DNA of 64,000 nucleotides. Source: Selaginella moellendorffii (taxonomy: Eukaryota; Streptophyta; Lycopodiopsida; Selaginellales; Selaginellaceae). Shown here piece by piece: positions 54,549 to 64,000 of this stretch. Below the pieces are notes generated by a model. It saw only the letters and a list, made by a program, of their open reading frames with translations, made no database searches and had not been told where the DNA came from. Numbering within the stretch: position 1 is the stretch's first letter; every line of letters starts with the position of its first letter. Location: the NCBI RefSeq assembly GCF_000143415.4, contig NW_003314369.1:255988-319987 (forward strand), written 5' to 3'. The position numbers and the translations under genes were made by a program.

Positions 54549-56789
54549 CTACAGATAAGTCAGCGGAAGCATGCGTCTCACAATGCGCTGCTCCCCATCG
54601 GTCATGTGGAGCAAGTATTCAGCGCTCCCAACTTTCAACACATCTAGCAGTTTGTCGGCAGTGGCTTGGGTGAGAAACGGAAACAACTCGGAAGATAGCC
54701 CATACACGACTATGGTCCGGTTGGCAGCACCTTCAACAACGATACGATGCTCAGGGGAGCCGAGCTGTAAAATGATACCGAGCATAAAGTTCACTCCACC
54801 AACACCAGCCTCGAGCTTTCCAACCGCTCTCCTCATCTTTGTGGAGTTGTTGCTTTCCCAGCGCTTCGCCTGAATCCCAATTGGACCGCCAGTGCTTGGG
54901 ACAATGTTGTCCACGGCTTCCTGTCCAGGCTTGCACGTCAGCGCTCGAATGTGCTGCAGGCACTCGTTGATCAGGCCGCGCTCCAAGTTCCTATAAGTTG
55001 GCGAGAAGCCGTTGAAGTTGAGCCCCGCATCAAGGTCCACTGTGCCGGCTAGACCGTGAGGAACTTTTCCCAGCAGTTTTGACAGGAATGCTCCCAGCTT
55101 TATCTCTCCCGTGAACGTGGCATCGCCCGTGTCCCTGCGACACGCTAGCATCGCCAGTAGCAGCAGTAACCTGGTGACAATTTCCCCGCGGGGGCCCCCT
55201 GTTACCACTCCTTCCTTGCACATCTTGGAGAGCTCGCCGAGGACTTCGTTTAGTGTCACCTCCTGAAGCAAAAACCCTGCTGCGGCCGCCGCAAGAACAG
55301 GTTCTGCGGCATTCGAGACATGAAGCCGTCGCCGGTCGTCAGAAATCCAGCAAGCTGTCATCATGTGAGAAGCCACACTCGTCTCCGCTGCTTCGGACCA
55401 TGACGCAACATCCAGGCCGATGGTACAGCCGAGAATAGCAATCACGGTTGCATCTGTTACTCCGCCAGAACAGTTGAGCTTGTCCACTGCAAGTAAACGT
55501 AAGCCCTTGAAAGTGTACCCTTTGTCCATAAAAGCTCGCCACAGGGGTCTTCCTAGGCGGAAGACGCTTTCTGGGGATCCGGACGAGAGATCCCCAGGCA
55601 CAGCAGCAGTGGCCGTTAGCCAAAACGGCTTGAACAGTTTATAGTCTCGAGCCCGCACCTTTCTGGTGGGATCCATCGCCTTGGATGGCACGAAGTCCAA
55701 TAGTCGCGAATTGGTACCAAGTACTAGAGCCCACAGACCAAACTCTGCTTTACCCAGGACCCGCCTCAGCAGTGTAAATGCCGTATCCATGCCACCCTCC
55801 AGTTCCAGCTCCGCCAGCTCGCTAGCCTCGTCAAAACAAAACAGGACCTTGAGGCGTTGATCCGGTCGTTGCGCAATACCATCGAAAGCAATACCATCCA
55901 AAGGCAAGTCTCGGAGAGCAGTCTTTAATGCTTCCCCAACAGCATTGTATGTGTGAGACTCTCTACTGAGGTACTCTGTCGTGCGTCTTTCAAACGTCCT
56001 GGGCAAAGCAGCAGCCTTTGCAGCTGCAGATGCTTCAAGACGCAATGTACAGGCTTGGAGTCGACTTGCTATGTCGTTCGCTACAGGAAAGCCACGGGTG
56101 GGATCCGTCTGGTCGAGGATCCAGCAATGAGGATCGCCACCTCCTTTGACATAATCCGCGAGAGCCTCAATGCTGGCGAGCAAAAGCGCAGCCATCCGCA
56201 GTACTGTTAGCTGCTTGCCTTGAGTAATCCATGCAGCCAAGTGTGGAGTCTGGCCGGGAAATCCGGAGTGGCTGGCCTTCATGCACGAAATGTAGATGAT
56301 GTACAAGCCCTTCCGGTGGAGCTCAAAAGCCAGCCTTGACTTACCCCAGCCGCTACTCTGCACAATAGCAAACAACGGTGCCATGTAAGCGTTGCCGAGC
56401 GCCCAAGTCCAATAATCCCTCTTGATTTTGGACCAAAGCTCTTCCAGTACGTCCTCGTCCTCAAGAGGATACTCGAAGAAGGCTGCTCGCGCTGCGTCCT
56501 GGCCAGCCACCTCGTCGACTGCTACTGCGCCTCTCATGTCAGTCGTGTTATCGTCACTTTGGTCGCCCTCCTCAATGGATTCCACAACAGCCATGAACTC
56601 CTCCTTATCACAACATTCTGCCAGCCGATGTCGCTCGGGCCACACCAGCATGGCCGCGGTGGTGGCATATTCGCCGTATACAAATCGCTTCACCCACCTA
56701 GAAACACCGTGTGGGCTCCGGAAGTCTTCCGCAACTGGCAAGGTGAAACCCTGTGCAGCCTCGAAGATCTGCCTCGTTCGCCTCCCCAT
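54549..56789 (-). CDS. Crinkler-like (CR) P-loop NTPase with C-terminal restriction-nuclease-like motif
   Basis: Uninterrupted 746-residue frame from MGRRTRQIFEAAQGF. Walker A variant QSSGWGKSRLAFEL (Lys150, Ser151), Walker B KVLFCFDEASEL (Asp320, Glu321), and a sensor-like GTNSRLLDF (Asn360). Near the C-terminus DNIVPSTGGPIGIQAKRW holds an Asp627...Gln640-Ala-Lys642 pattern fitting a PD-(D/E)xK nuclease core in which Gln replaces Glu. P-loop NTPase plus such a nuclease is the architecture described for Crinkler (CR/CRN) effector-like proteins in oomycetes, fungi and some other eukaryotes. No signal peptide. GC-rich and intronless in an AT-rich, transposon-rich setting, with a broken copy next door. 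Alternative: another fungal-type P-loop family. Cellular role in a plant is unknown. Confidence 0.7.
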   Translation of the reverse strand: MGRRTRQIFEAAQGFTLPVAEDFRSPHGVSRWVKRFVYGEYATTAAMLVWPERHRLAECCDKEEFMAVVESIEEGDQSDDNTTDMRGAVAVDEVAGQDAARAAFFEYPLEDEDVLEELWSKIKRDYWTWALGNAYMAPLFAIVQSSGWGKSRLAFELHRKGLYIIYISCMKASHSGFPGQTPHLAAWITQGKQLTVLRMAALLLASIEALADYVKGGGDPHCWILDQTDPTRGFPVANDIASRLQACTLRLEASAAAKAAALPRTFERRTTEYLSRESHTYNAVGEALKTALRDLPLDGIAFDGIAQRPDQRLKVLFCFDEASELAELELEGGMDTAFTLLRRVLGKAEFGLWALVLGTNSRLLDFVPSKAMDPTRKVRARDYKLFKPFWLTATAAVPGDLSSGSPESVFRLGRPLWRAFMDKGYTFKGLRLLAVDKLNCSGGVTDATVIAILGCTIGLDVASWSEAAETSVASHMMTACWISDDRRRLHVSNAAEPVLAAAAAGFLLQEVTLNEVLGELSKMCKEGVVTGGPRGEIVTRLLLLLAMLACRRDTGDATFTGEIKLGAFLSKLLGKVPHGLAGTVDLDAGLNFNGFSPTYRNLERGLINECLQHIRALTCKPGQEAVDNIVPSTGGPIGIQAKRWESNNSTKMRRAVGKLEAGVGGVNFMLGIILQLGSPEHRIVVEGAANRTIVVYGLSSELFPFLTQATADKLLDVLKVGSAEYLLHMTDGEQRIVRRMLPLTYL

Positions 56790-57979
56790 AGTCCCTTTTT
56801 AGGGTACTTGGAAATACTTTTAATGTCTCTTTAAAGCCTTACATTCAAACTACATTTTTAGAATGTTTTTTAAAATGTTTTCATAAACTTTTGTGGCAGT
56901 AGCCAACGCTCATACACAATTTGCAACTTTATTTTTCCCATATCCATTGCAGCCTAAAACAGCAAAGCCAGTCCCCTATTGCTTAAGCAAACCACATTGA
57001 CCGTAGATATTCTGATGTTCTCTCAAGACACGTGGATGTCTTCTAGGCAGTAGAATTCTCGCAAATAGAAAGAAATTTTGATCTAGCAATTTGCAGCCAG
57101 CATTTTGTGTTAGTGATGTCCATTTTCATTTTAAAATGTGGTAACATCTGGGATGGTAGTGAATATACCTAGAATATATTGGATATTCTAGAATATTTTA
57201 CCATCTAATGGTTGTTATTCATTTAGATTAATCTTGTATTTATAATTTATAAAATTTCTTAAACCCTTTCTAGTATATTCTTTTTTATTCTATCATCTAA
57301 TGGTTGATATGCAATAAGATTAATCTTGTGTTTATAAATTACAAACATGTTTATAATTTGATTAATTAGATTAATAATTAAGAATAACACTACTATTAAG
57401 CAAACCAAACATTGCTCCATGCAACACATAGCAATTTTTTCTTAATCTAGAAGAATGTAAAAATATGGTCAAAAAAGAACATAATCAGAAAACCTTACAC
57501 GATCTAGACGAGAGATTTTGAGCTTGGCAGCTGCCACTGAAACCCACTACTGCTGTGAATTAGAAACCTTGTTGTGCAAGAAATCTGAGGTATCCCAAAT
57601 CAGAAATATAGATCCTTATATTTTTATTTACAATGTTCAAGGATGCTAATATGCTGCATGTAAGATGCAGCAAATGATGTTTGAAAAGAAAAATATTCAG
57701 CTTAATTAATACTTACTATTTCATGCTACTTCGTTTGCTTAATAGTTGTGTATTAACTATTATTAATTCAATTGACAAATAGAAGTTAATAATGATAAAA
57801 TGTTTTAATTTATAAACACAGGATTAAAATATACCATTAGATAGTAGAATAAACTAGAATATACTTAGAAGTGTTTACAAATTATAAATATACAAGATTA
57901 TCTAAATGAATATTAACAGAATATCCCAGAATTTCCAAGCATATTCTAAGCACATCCACTTAACTAAAACACACTATAA
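56790..57979. other. AT-rich intergenic DNA with an imperfect inverted repeat
   Basis: No gene. 57160-57340 (CTAGAATATATT, CATCTAATGGTTG, AGATTAATCTTGT) is repeated in inverted form at about 57805-57930 (ACCATTAGATAG, ACAAGATTATCTAAATGAATA), suggesting a foldback or MITE-like relic of about 800 bp. Confidence 0.45.
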
Positions 57980-58811
57980 TTTCAGTCTCTCTCCACCTAG
58001 CTAGCAATGATATGGCATGATTACATGGCACTTCTCTCTTTCCATTTCCAATCACTTTAACTTAGACCAAAGTCTCTTTCAGAGGACAGAGAAGGGAGAA
58101 AAGAGGGTTCTTTTCCTTTGCATCCAATGTCAACCAGTGTGTATGTATCTCTTTGCTTTGCTTATCAGGATTGGTAGACTTTGGGATACCCTCTTCTCTA
58201 GGGGGTTTTAGATTCTTCTCTGGAGTGTAATTGATGGTTGACCCAAGCTGCAGCAGTAGGAGCAGCTAGATTGGAAGTGCTCTTTTTTTTTGCTCTCAAG
58301 AGGTAGCAATAATGATCATATGGAGGTTTCTATAAGTTTGTGAAGCTTAGTGGTACTGTTAGCTTTGACATTATGGAATATGGGCATGCTCCTCATCTTT
58401 GCACAGCCTGGAGCTCATAACTATTGCTACATAGTCTTCTCCTTTTGGATCATCCTTAGTTTTATTTTTCCAATGGATGCCTTGCAAGCTTGTAAGCATG
58501 CTCTTAGGGATCCATCGAAACTTCACAAGTGGATGGATGATGATCCTTGCTCAGCTTTGTCATCATGGAGAGGAATCAAATGTGGTGGAGATAACCATGT
58601 TGTTGTCTCATTGTTCAAGTTCTTTTCTTTCTCTGTGAAGAACAAACAATGGAATTTTTTTTTTCCAAACTCTAGGACATCAAAGAAAGTGCCAGTCAAA
58701 AGCCAAGAAAGACCACAGTCGTTGGACGGACAAATGCAGACAGGAGTGGAAAGAGAGAAGTGCCATGAAATCATGCCACATCATTGCCAGCTAGGTGGAG
58801 AGAGACTGAAA
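57980..58811 (+). mobile_element. TIR element carrying an LRR-receptor gene fragment (Pack-MULE-like)
   Basis: Terminal inverted repeats of about 65 bp, 57980-58045 and 58748-58811, begin TTTCAGTCTCTCTCCACCTAG and are about 90% identical. Between them lies a captured LRR-receptor N-terminal fragment. No transposase. A clear target duplication was not found, so class assignment (MULE, foldback or simple inverted duplication) is open. Confidence 0.6.
58350..58640 (+). pseudogene. LRR receptor-like kinase N-terminal fragment
   Basis: Reads a hydrophobic leader, then MDALQACKHALRDPSKLHKW, MDDDPCSALSSWRGIKC and NHVVVSLF. This is the LRRNT_2 cap of plant LRR-receptor kinases (ALxxFKxxLxDPxxxLxSW...CxWxGIxC). 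The frame leaves similarity just where the first LRR should start. It lies inside the TIR element. Confidence 0.7.
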
Positions 58812-59983
58812 CAGGATGGTACAATATATATCACCATAAAAAACAGAACAATATCTGTTCAGTTAATGAAACTCTACCCTAATAAGAATAGTGGTTGTTG
58901 GTTATTTTGTGTCAGTTTTGATTTATCTGTAACATTAGAATCATCTAGGTTCTTGGAGTATCTGTATTCATTGTGTTCTTCTATTAATATTTTTTTTAAT
59001 GAAAAATAAATGTTCAATTTGATTAATAGTTTATGCTTTGTTATAATTGTAATATTGTAAATATAGATGAAAATATTATGATTTACCAAGCAAGTAAATA
59101 TTTGATGGATACAAACCTTAAATATTCATTTTTAGCATGTGCAACTTTTGGCACTCATGCCATCCTATTACATGTTTCAGCCCAAACCTCAAAAGAAGAA
59201 AATGTTAAGCTCGCCACTACTTTTATTTGTTCCATAGCTAAAATTCTACTTGCACTCAAATGACATAATAATACATGTTTTTTAGGTTTTTTCTTGCCTA
59301 TCTAAGAGTATATAACCACTAGGAACAGAAAGGTTCTATCTACCTCCATACTCCTAAAAGTGGCTAGGATAAATAAGAAAATATATATGAAGGCAATTGT
59401 ATGTTATAATGGTATAAAAAATTAGTAAAAAAATAAAACTTATAGAGTTTTATTTACTAAAATCAATTATATTTTGGCAAAATATTTTGTAAGTAGTTTA
59501 GAAATATCACAAAACTAGTTTAGAAAGTAATCAAATGCTTATATATAAATTATGAGGTACTTTTAGGGTACTTTTCATTATTTTTTTATTACTTTCATAT
59601 ACTAATATAATGTACAATCGTTATGAACTAATGCTAGGCTTTAAGAAAATCATTAATCTTTCATTATTAAGAGTGCCCCCCCTTTTTTAATCGGTGGTAT
59701 TTGGGTTAAACATCCTTAAATTTAAATAGTACTGGGTTAGTGCAAGCCACAAATTTTTCCTTTCCAATTTGCTAGTTTACCTCGTCTATCTGATCACCAT
59801 TGCTTTGGTTTTAGTTAACTTTGGTTTTAGTTAAGTGCCCTCACTAAAGTTCCTGCTTATTGTACTAGTTTTTACTTGGTTTTAGCTACTCACTACATGA
59901 GACATGTAACCAAACATAAGTAGCAAGTCTTTAGATTCCTAACATCCCTTAGTATAATAAAACTTGATCATGGGTCAAAGCCT
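58812..59983. other. AT-rich intergenic DNA
   Basis: No supported gene. A 76-codon frame at 59033-59263 has low coding character. TTTGGTTTTAGTTAA is duplicated near 59805-59835. Confidence 0.5.
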
Positions 59984-60178
59984 TTGTAATCTTTTGAATT
60001 TGGACTTTCTAAGATGTCACCCAACCTAGTGCTATTCAAACCCAAGAACGCTTAACCCCAAGTATCCCAAGACCCTTAATCAATTAGAAAAGGGGGTGCA
60101 CTCTTATTCATAGGCCCTTTCCCTTTATATTTAAACTCTATAGATCGTCTTTTAAATCATTCTTTTTGATTGTTAATA
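59984..60178 (-). mobile_element. Decayed solo LTR of the 195-bp TRIM family
   Basis: About 190 bp align with the LTR at 45826-46020: GTCACCCAACCTAGTGCTATTC, CAAGACCCTTAATCAATTAG and AAAGGGGGTGCACTCTT. Differences are mostly C-to-T or G-to-A, as expected for an old methylated copy. Confidence 0.75.
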
Positions 60179-61810
60179 GCCCCTAAGAAGGAGTAAAGAC
60201 TAATGAGCCCCAAAGTAATTAAGTGGGGCACCACTCCACATGAATTAAGAGCCTTATAATTGATTTCCCTTCTAGAAGTGGGAGTTACTCTTGAGCATTT
60301 CCTTTGGTGGCCTTTTTGGCACCACCCAACTCCATGCTCACTCCCACCCAAGGCCCTTAACCCCTAATCTCAACCTTAAGTCAATTTGGAAGTATAACTG
60401 AAGAGTTATTTCAAAATTGGTTCTTGGACCTCACTATCCCTATTATACTTTTGGAACCCCCTGCAACCCCTTTGGCCTCGAACTTGGTTTCAAACTTGAT
60501 TTTAGACTTGATTTTGGACTCGATCTTGGACTCAACCTTAGACTTGATCTTGGAATCCAAGACCATTTACATCATAATCCCATCTTTGAAAGACTAAGCC
60601 ATCTGTCCATGAATGGTCATCCTTTGACCACAGCTTAGCACCCTTAAGATGCCTAAAGACATAGGGAACACCCTCCCCCAATACCCCTTCATTTGTCCCC
60701 ATCAAGTCCTTCTTCATCCATAGTAGTGCTCATAAACACTACCACTAAGTCAAGGCTTATAGGCCCAACCACTAAGTCCCACTGTCCTTTGGGACTTCCT
60801 CACCATGTGACAATAACTACACTAGAGGATTACTTTTCTTCCTTTCCATAATCTAGGATTTTAAAACAACGTTTTGGAACATTATAGCTTTACGTAAGCT
60901 CTATGGGTACTCTCCCCATCTTTCACTTTTAAGTGCTTTAGCAATAGAGCTAAAGCGAGGTTCCATTGAGCCATGCCAGGGATCTAAGTAGGTAGTGCCA
61001 CTTATACTAGAAGCATTGACCATTCAATCTCTTGTGGGTGCTAAAGCTAGCTTTTGAACATTTCACCAAGCTACCCCACTTATCAGTCTGTATTCACTTT
61101 AGTTTGGGACTTGAATTTAGTCTTGAACTCAGATTTGGTCTCGGTCTCGGTCTTGTCTCAATCTCCATCTCAGATTCCATATCAAACTCCATCTCAGGTC
61201 TATCTCGAACTCTATATCATGTCCATCTCGGACTCCACCTTGGGTCCATCTCGGACTCCATTTTAGATCCATCTTGGACTCCATCTTGTATTCATCTTAG
61301 ACTCCATCTTGGATCTATCTCAGACTCCATCTCGAACTCCATCTTGGTCCATCTCAGACTCCTTTTTGGGTCCATTTCGGGTTTATCTCAGACTCCATCT
61401 TGAACTCCATCTTAGTCTATCTCGGACTCCATCTTGGGTCCATCTCGGGTCTATTTCAAACTCCATCTTAAGTCCATTTCGGACTCTATCTTGGATTCTA
61501 TCTTGGGTCCATCTCGAACTCCATCTTGGGTTCATCTTGGACTCTATCTTGGGTCCATTTTAAACTCCATCTTAACATTTCCATGTATTATGTATTGGTC
61601 TTTTTATATCCCTTTTCTAAAAACTCGCTTATTGCTTATTTCGTGTTTGTTCCTTGACTATTTCATTGAGAATTTCACTCCCGCTCTTAACTTTTCAAGT
61701 TAGAGATTTTAGTCCAAATGTGTTATGCTTGTTTGAATTCTACTTCGGCCACTACCATGTAGCACCCTTTTGGCTCCACTTTGGGGCTTAGGGATTTATG
61801 TCTCATAGAA
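60176..61810 (-). repeat. Decayed LTR relic of the Gypsy family
   Basis: 60176-60465 is the inverted counterpart of 29875-30165, and 60560-61810 aligns with 41790-43221, including a decayed minisatellite (61100-61580) and the terminal AGGGATTTATGTCTCATA. C-to-T changes are abundant. Confidence 0.65.
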
Positions 61811-63687
61811 GAATCATTAATGATCGATATAATTTAAATTTAAATTCAATAAGGAATCAACAACTTCCATATCGATCACTAACTCTTTCTTTTGCATAGT
61901 TAGTACAATTTATAACTAAATCACTTTTCAAGAAAATATTAAAGCTCAACCCCTACTAAACAATTTTGTCTAGAACATAACTAACCCGACTTACCACTCA
62001 GTTAGTTTGAACATTAACATAGTTACTAAATAAAAAATGAACGAATGCTAATGATACAAAGGTAATATTAAACTATCAACACTATCTTCATTTAGACTAA
62101 TGAAACAAAATGTTAATATCCAATAAACTCAACTAATCACTAACCATTTGTATCACTATAGATAGAAAATCCAACTTCCTCAATATGCTTATGGAGTAAC
62201 ATTTTGCCTCATTCCAATCTCAACATTAACAATGTTAACATCAAAGCATCACTTCAATGTTTTTAACACCAAAACAAAACTAGAAAAAAGCAAGAGTGAA
62301 TCTTTAATAACCAAATCAATTAAAGGTTGAAGATACTTGATTCAATATTCAAGACCAAACCTTCAACAATATTCAACTATAGATAATATATCATTAAGGA
62401 GTGATTCACTATGTCTAATACTCAATAAAATCCAACATCATGGAATAAATACAACCAAATAATATCAATAAAGATGGATTAAAAATCTAATATAAAGAAA
62501 CTATATAAGTTTAACAATATGATCCTCTACAACACCATCCTGTAAAACAAACCTATCACCACTAAATCATCATGAAGTGAAGCAAATATCATCAACCCTT
62601 GACAAAGTTTACAAGCAATCATTAGTTGCAATACAACCAATAATCACTCTTTAACTTGCTGCATAAAACCCAAATACCAAATTCACATCATTAACTTATA
62701 TATTTTTTTAAGAGAAAAGTAATAAAACAACATAAAAGATCATAGATAAGTATGGATAAAATAACTACTCAAATCCAATTAAACCACAATAAGTTCATTA
62801 ACACATATAGCCAATAGCTCTAAACATGACCGAAGAGGTTAGCGATATATAATTAACACTCAACTAAAACTAAAGTGAAGGCTATGAGATGGATTTATGT
62901 AGGGATACAACCTCCTAATAAATAAGGCTAATTTTTAAGACTCAATCAACTTCCTCTTATTTATAATTTCATATAGGTTCACCTTAGCATAAATTCTTAT
63001 GACCCAACAATATGCTTAAGCGTCTAACAACATGCCCATATAACTAGCATCCAACACTAACATCTATTATGCTAATGAATATTTAAAATTTGATCATAAA
63101 ATTCTTCAATCACTTTCAAGATTCAATATAAAGCTAAAACACTAACAAGAAAAATGCCATAAAAGTTTAAAATTTAAAGAAATCTCTTCATCACTCAATA
63201 TAATAATGCCACCTTCATTAATATAACTGCTAGTAATGTCAATGCTTTAACCACACCTTTACCATCCAGTGAGGTTTTAGAAAGTTGTAGCATTCATTTG
63301 CTATAGCTTATTGGTGAATTCATTAGTATTTGGAATAAATTATTAGGCAAATCATTAAAGAACCAAGGTACCAACATAATAGATCTATTTCGAGAATCTA
63401 GTCAAAGTTATTATAATGTTACTTTATATAAGTAAATTAGGGTTCCAAGGATCTGTAGTGACAATATATCTAAATTTCATCCTATGATCACATGCACTAT
63501 AAGTATGGCATTTATATTGCATTTTGTTGAATTTAATTGGCACTTAATACTCATATAAACCTTTGAAAGAATAATGTGGGTTAACTCATAGTGTTGCTCA
63601 AGTGATAATCAAGTCATTGTGATATTTATATCATATCTATATGATCATGAGTGATGTGTTTATAGTCAAACAAAGTAGTTAATAATA
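61811..63687. other. AT-rich intergenic DNA, no gene seen
   Basis: No coding, RNA or clear repeat structure. 63430-63490 (ATCTGTAGTGACAATATATC...GATCACATG) is a fragment of the 162-bp LTR family. Confidence 0.55.
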
Positions 63688-63957
63688 AAGCTAAGGGATA
63701 AATGGGGATAAAATAGCCACTAAAAGCTCTTTTATAAAGTAATTACCCAGGATGCACTATATATAGTATTAGAGCAAATGGCACAGGTTCAATTTTGTAG
63801 TGCATATGATCATGGGATGAAATTTGTATATACTTTCATTGTGAATCCTTATAACCTTAGGGGATAAATAGGGATAAAATAACCACTAAAGGCTTTGTCA
63901 TTAAGTAATTTCTCCTTTTGTAATTAGGTTAACGGGAGAGAAATAAAGTGTATTATA
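63688..63957 (+). mobile_element. Internally deleted TRIM of the 162-bp LTR family (plus strand)
   Basis: A partial LTR (63688-63761) is followed by the PBS-like TAGTATTAGAGC at 63764-63775, and a full 162-bp LTR occupies 63796-63957 (TGTAGTGCATATGATC...GTGTATTATA). Only about 34 bp remain between them. Orientation is opposite to the copy at 30318-30989. Confidence 0.65.
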
Positions 63958-64000
63958 CTTAATAAAATCTTACAACCGACTTGCATTGTAATTAGGATTA

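Noticed and set aside
56422-56834. 126-codon plus-strand frame opposite the CR-like gene start
   Set aside because: Antisense of the coding sequence, Ser-rich, without domain.

Overview
This window is nuclear DNA of a land plant. Genes have plant-type short introns (mostly 45-130 bp) and encode plant families: an ICU11/CP2-type 2OG-Fe(II) oxygenase, a cucumisin-like subtilase, a thylakoid-type signal peptidase, an SCP-like phosphatase, PPR, WEE1 and SRPK remnants. Very compact genes, 76 bp between divergent start codons and many TRIM-type miniature LTR elements point to a lycophyte such as Selaginella. That placement is inference from gene style, not a database match.

Left part (1-28,000) is gene-rich. 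In order: ICU11-like oxygenase (-, cut by the window edge), small coiled-coil protein (-), organellar ribosomal protein bL9 (+), a large secreted repeat protein with 15 NHKPGH-type units and a Gly-Ser-Tyr tail (-), an unknown protein with in-frame stops (-), a subtilase lacking its PA insert (+), two broken and one intact copy of an ADP-ribosyltransferase-like gene (-), a PPR pseudogene (+), a dispersed repeat pair carrying tRNA-like SINE modules, two small genes (one RING-like) (-), a fungal-style APH phosphotransferase (-), signal peptidase I (-), an SCP/FCP phosphatase (+), an SRPK pseudogene split by a TRIM element, and a RING-HC gene next to a WEE1-like relic (-).

Middle part (29,367-51,132) is one large, decayed Gypsy-type LTR retrotransposon on the + strand, opened up by nested insertions: a 162-bp-LTR TRIM in its 5' LTR, a 981-bp solo LTR in gag with a perfect 5-bp target duplication, a deleted LINE in gag, and an 8.1-kb LTR element on the opposite strand in the integrase region. 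That last element itself hosts a 595-bp TRIM. A 100-N scaffold gap lies in pol. The LTRs carry a 35-bp-period minisatellite that creates long false ORFs on both strands.

Right part (51,133-64,000) is AT-rich and repeat-rich. It holds one striking intact gene, a 746-residue intronless P-loop NTPase with a C-terminal PD-(D/E)xK-like motif, resembling Crinkler-type (CR) NTPase-nuclease proteins, with a broken duplicate beside it. It also holds a TIR-bounded element carrying an LRR-receptor gene fragment, and several LTR relics.

There is no operon logic. The genes are independent housekeeping, secretion, proteolysis and signalling genes beside a heterochromatin-like nest of transposons. Exon boundaries were read by eye from GT/GC-AG sites and phase, so they are predictions.
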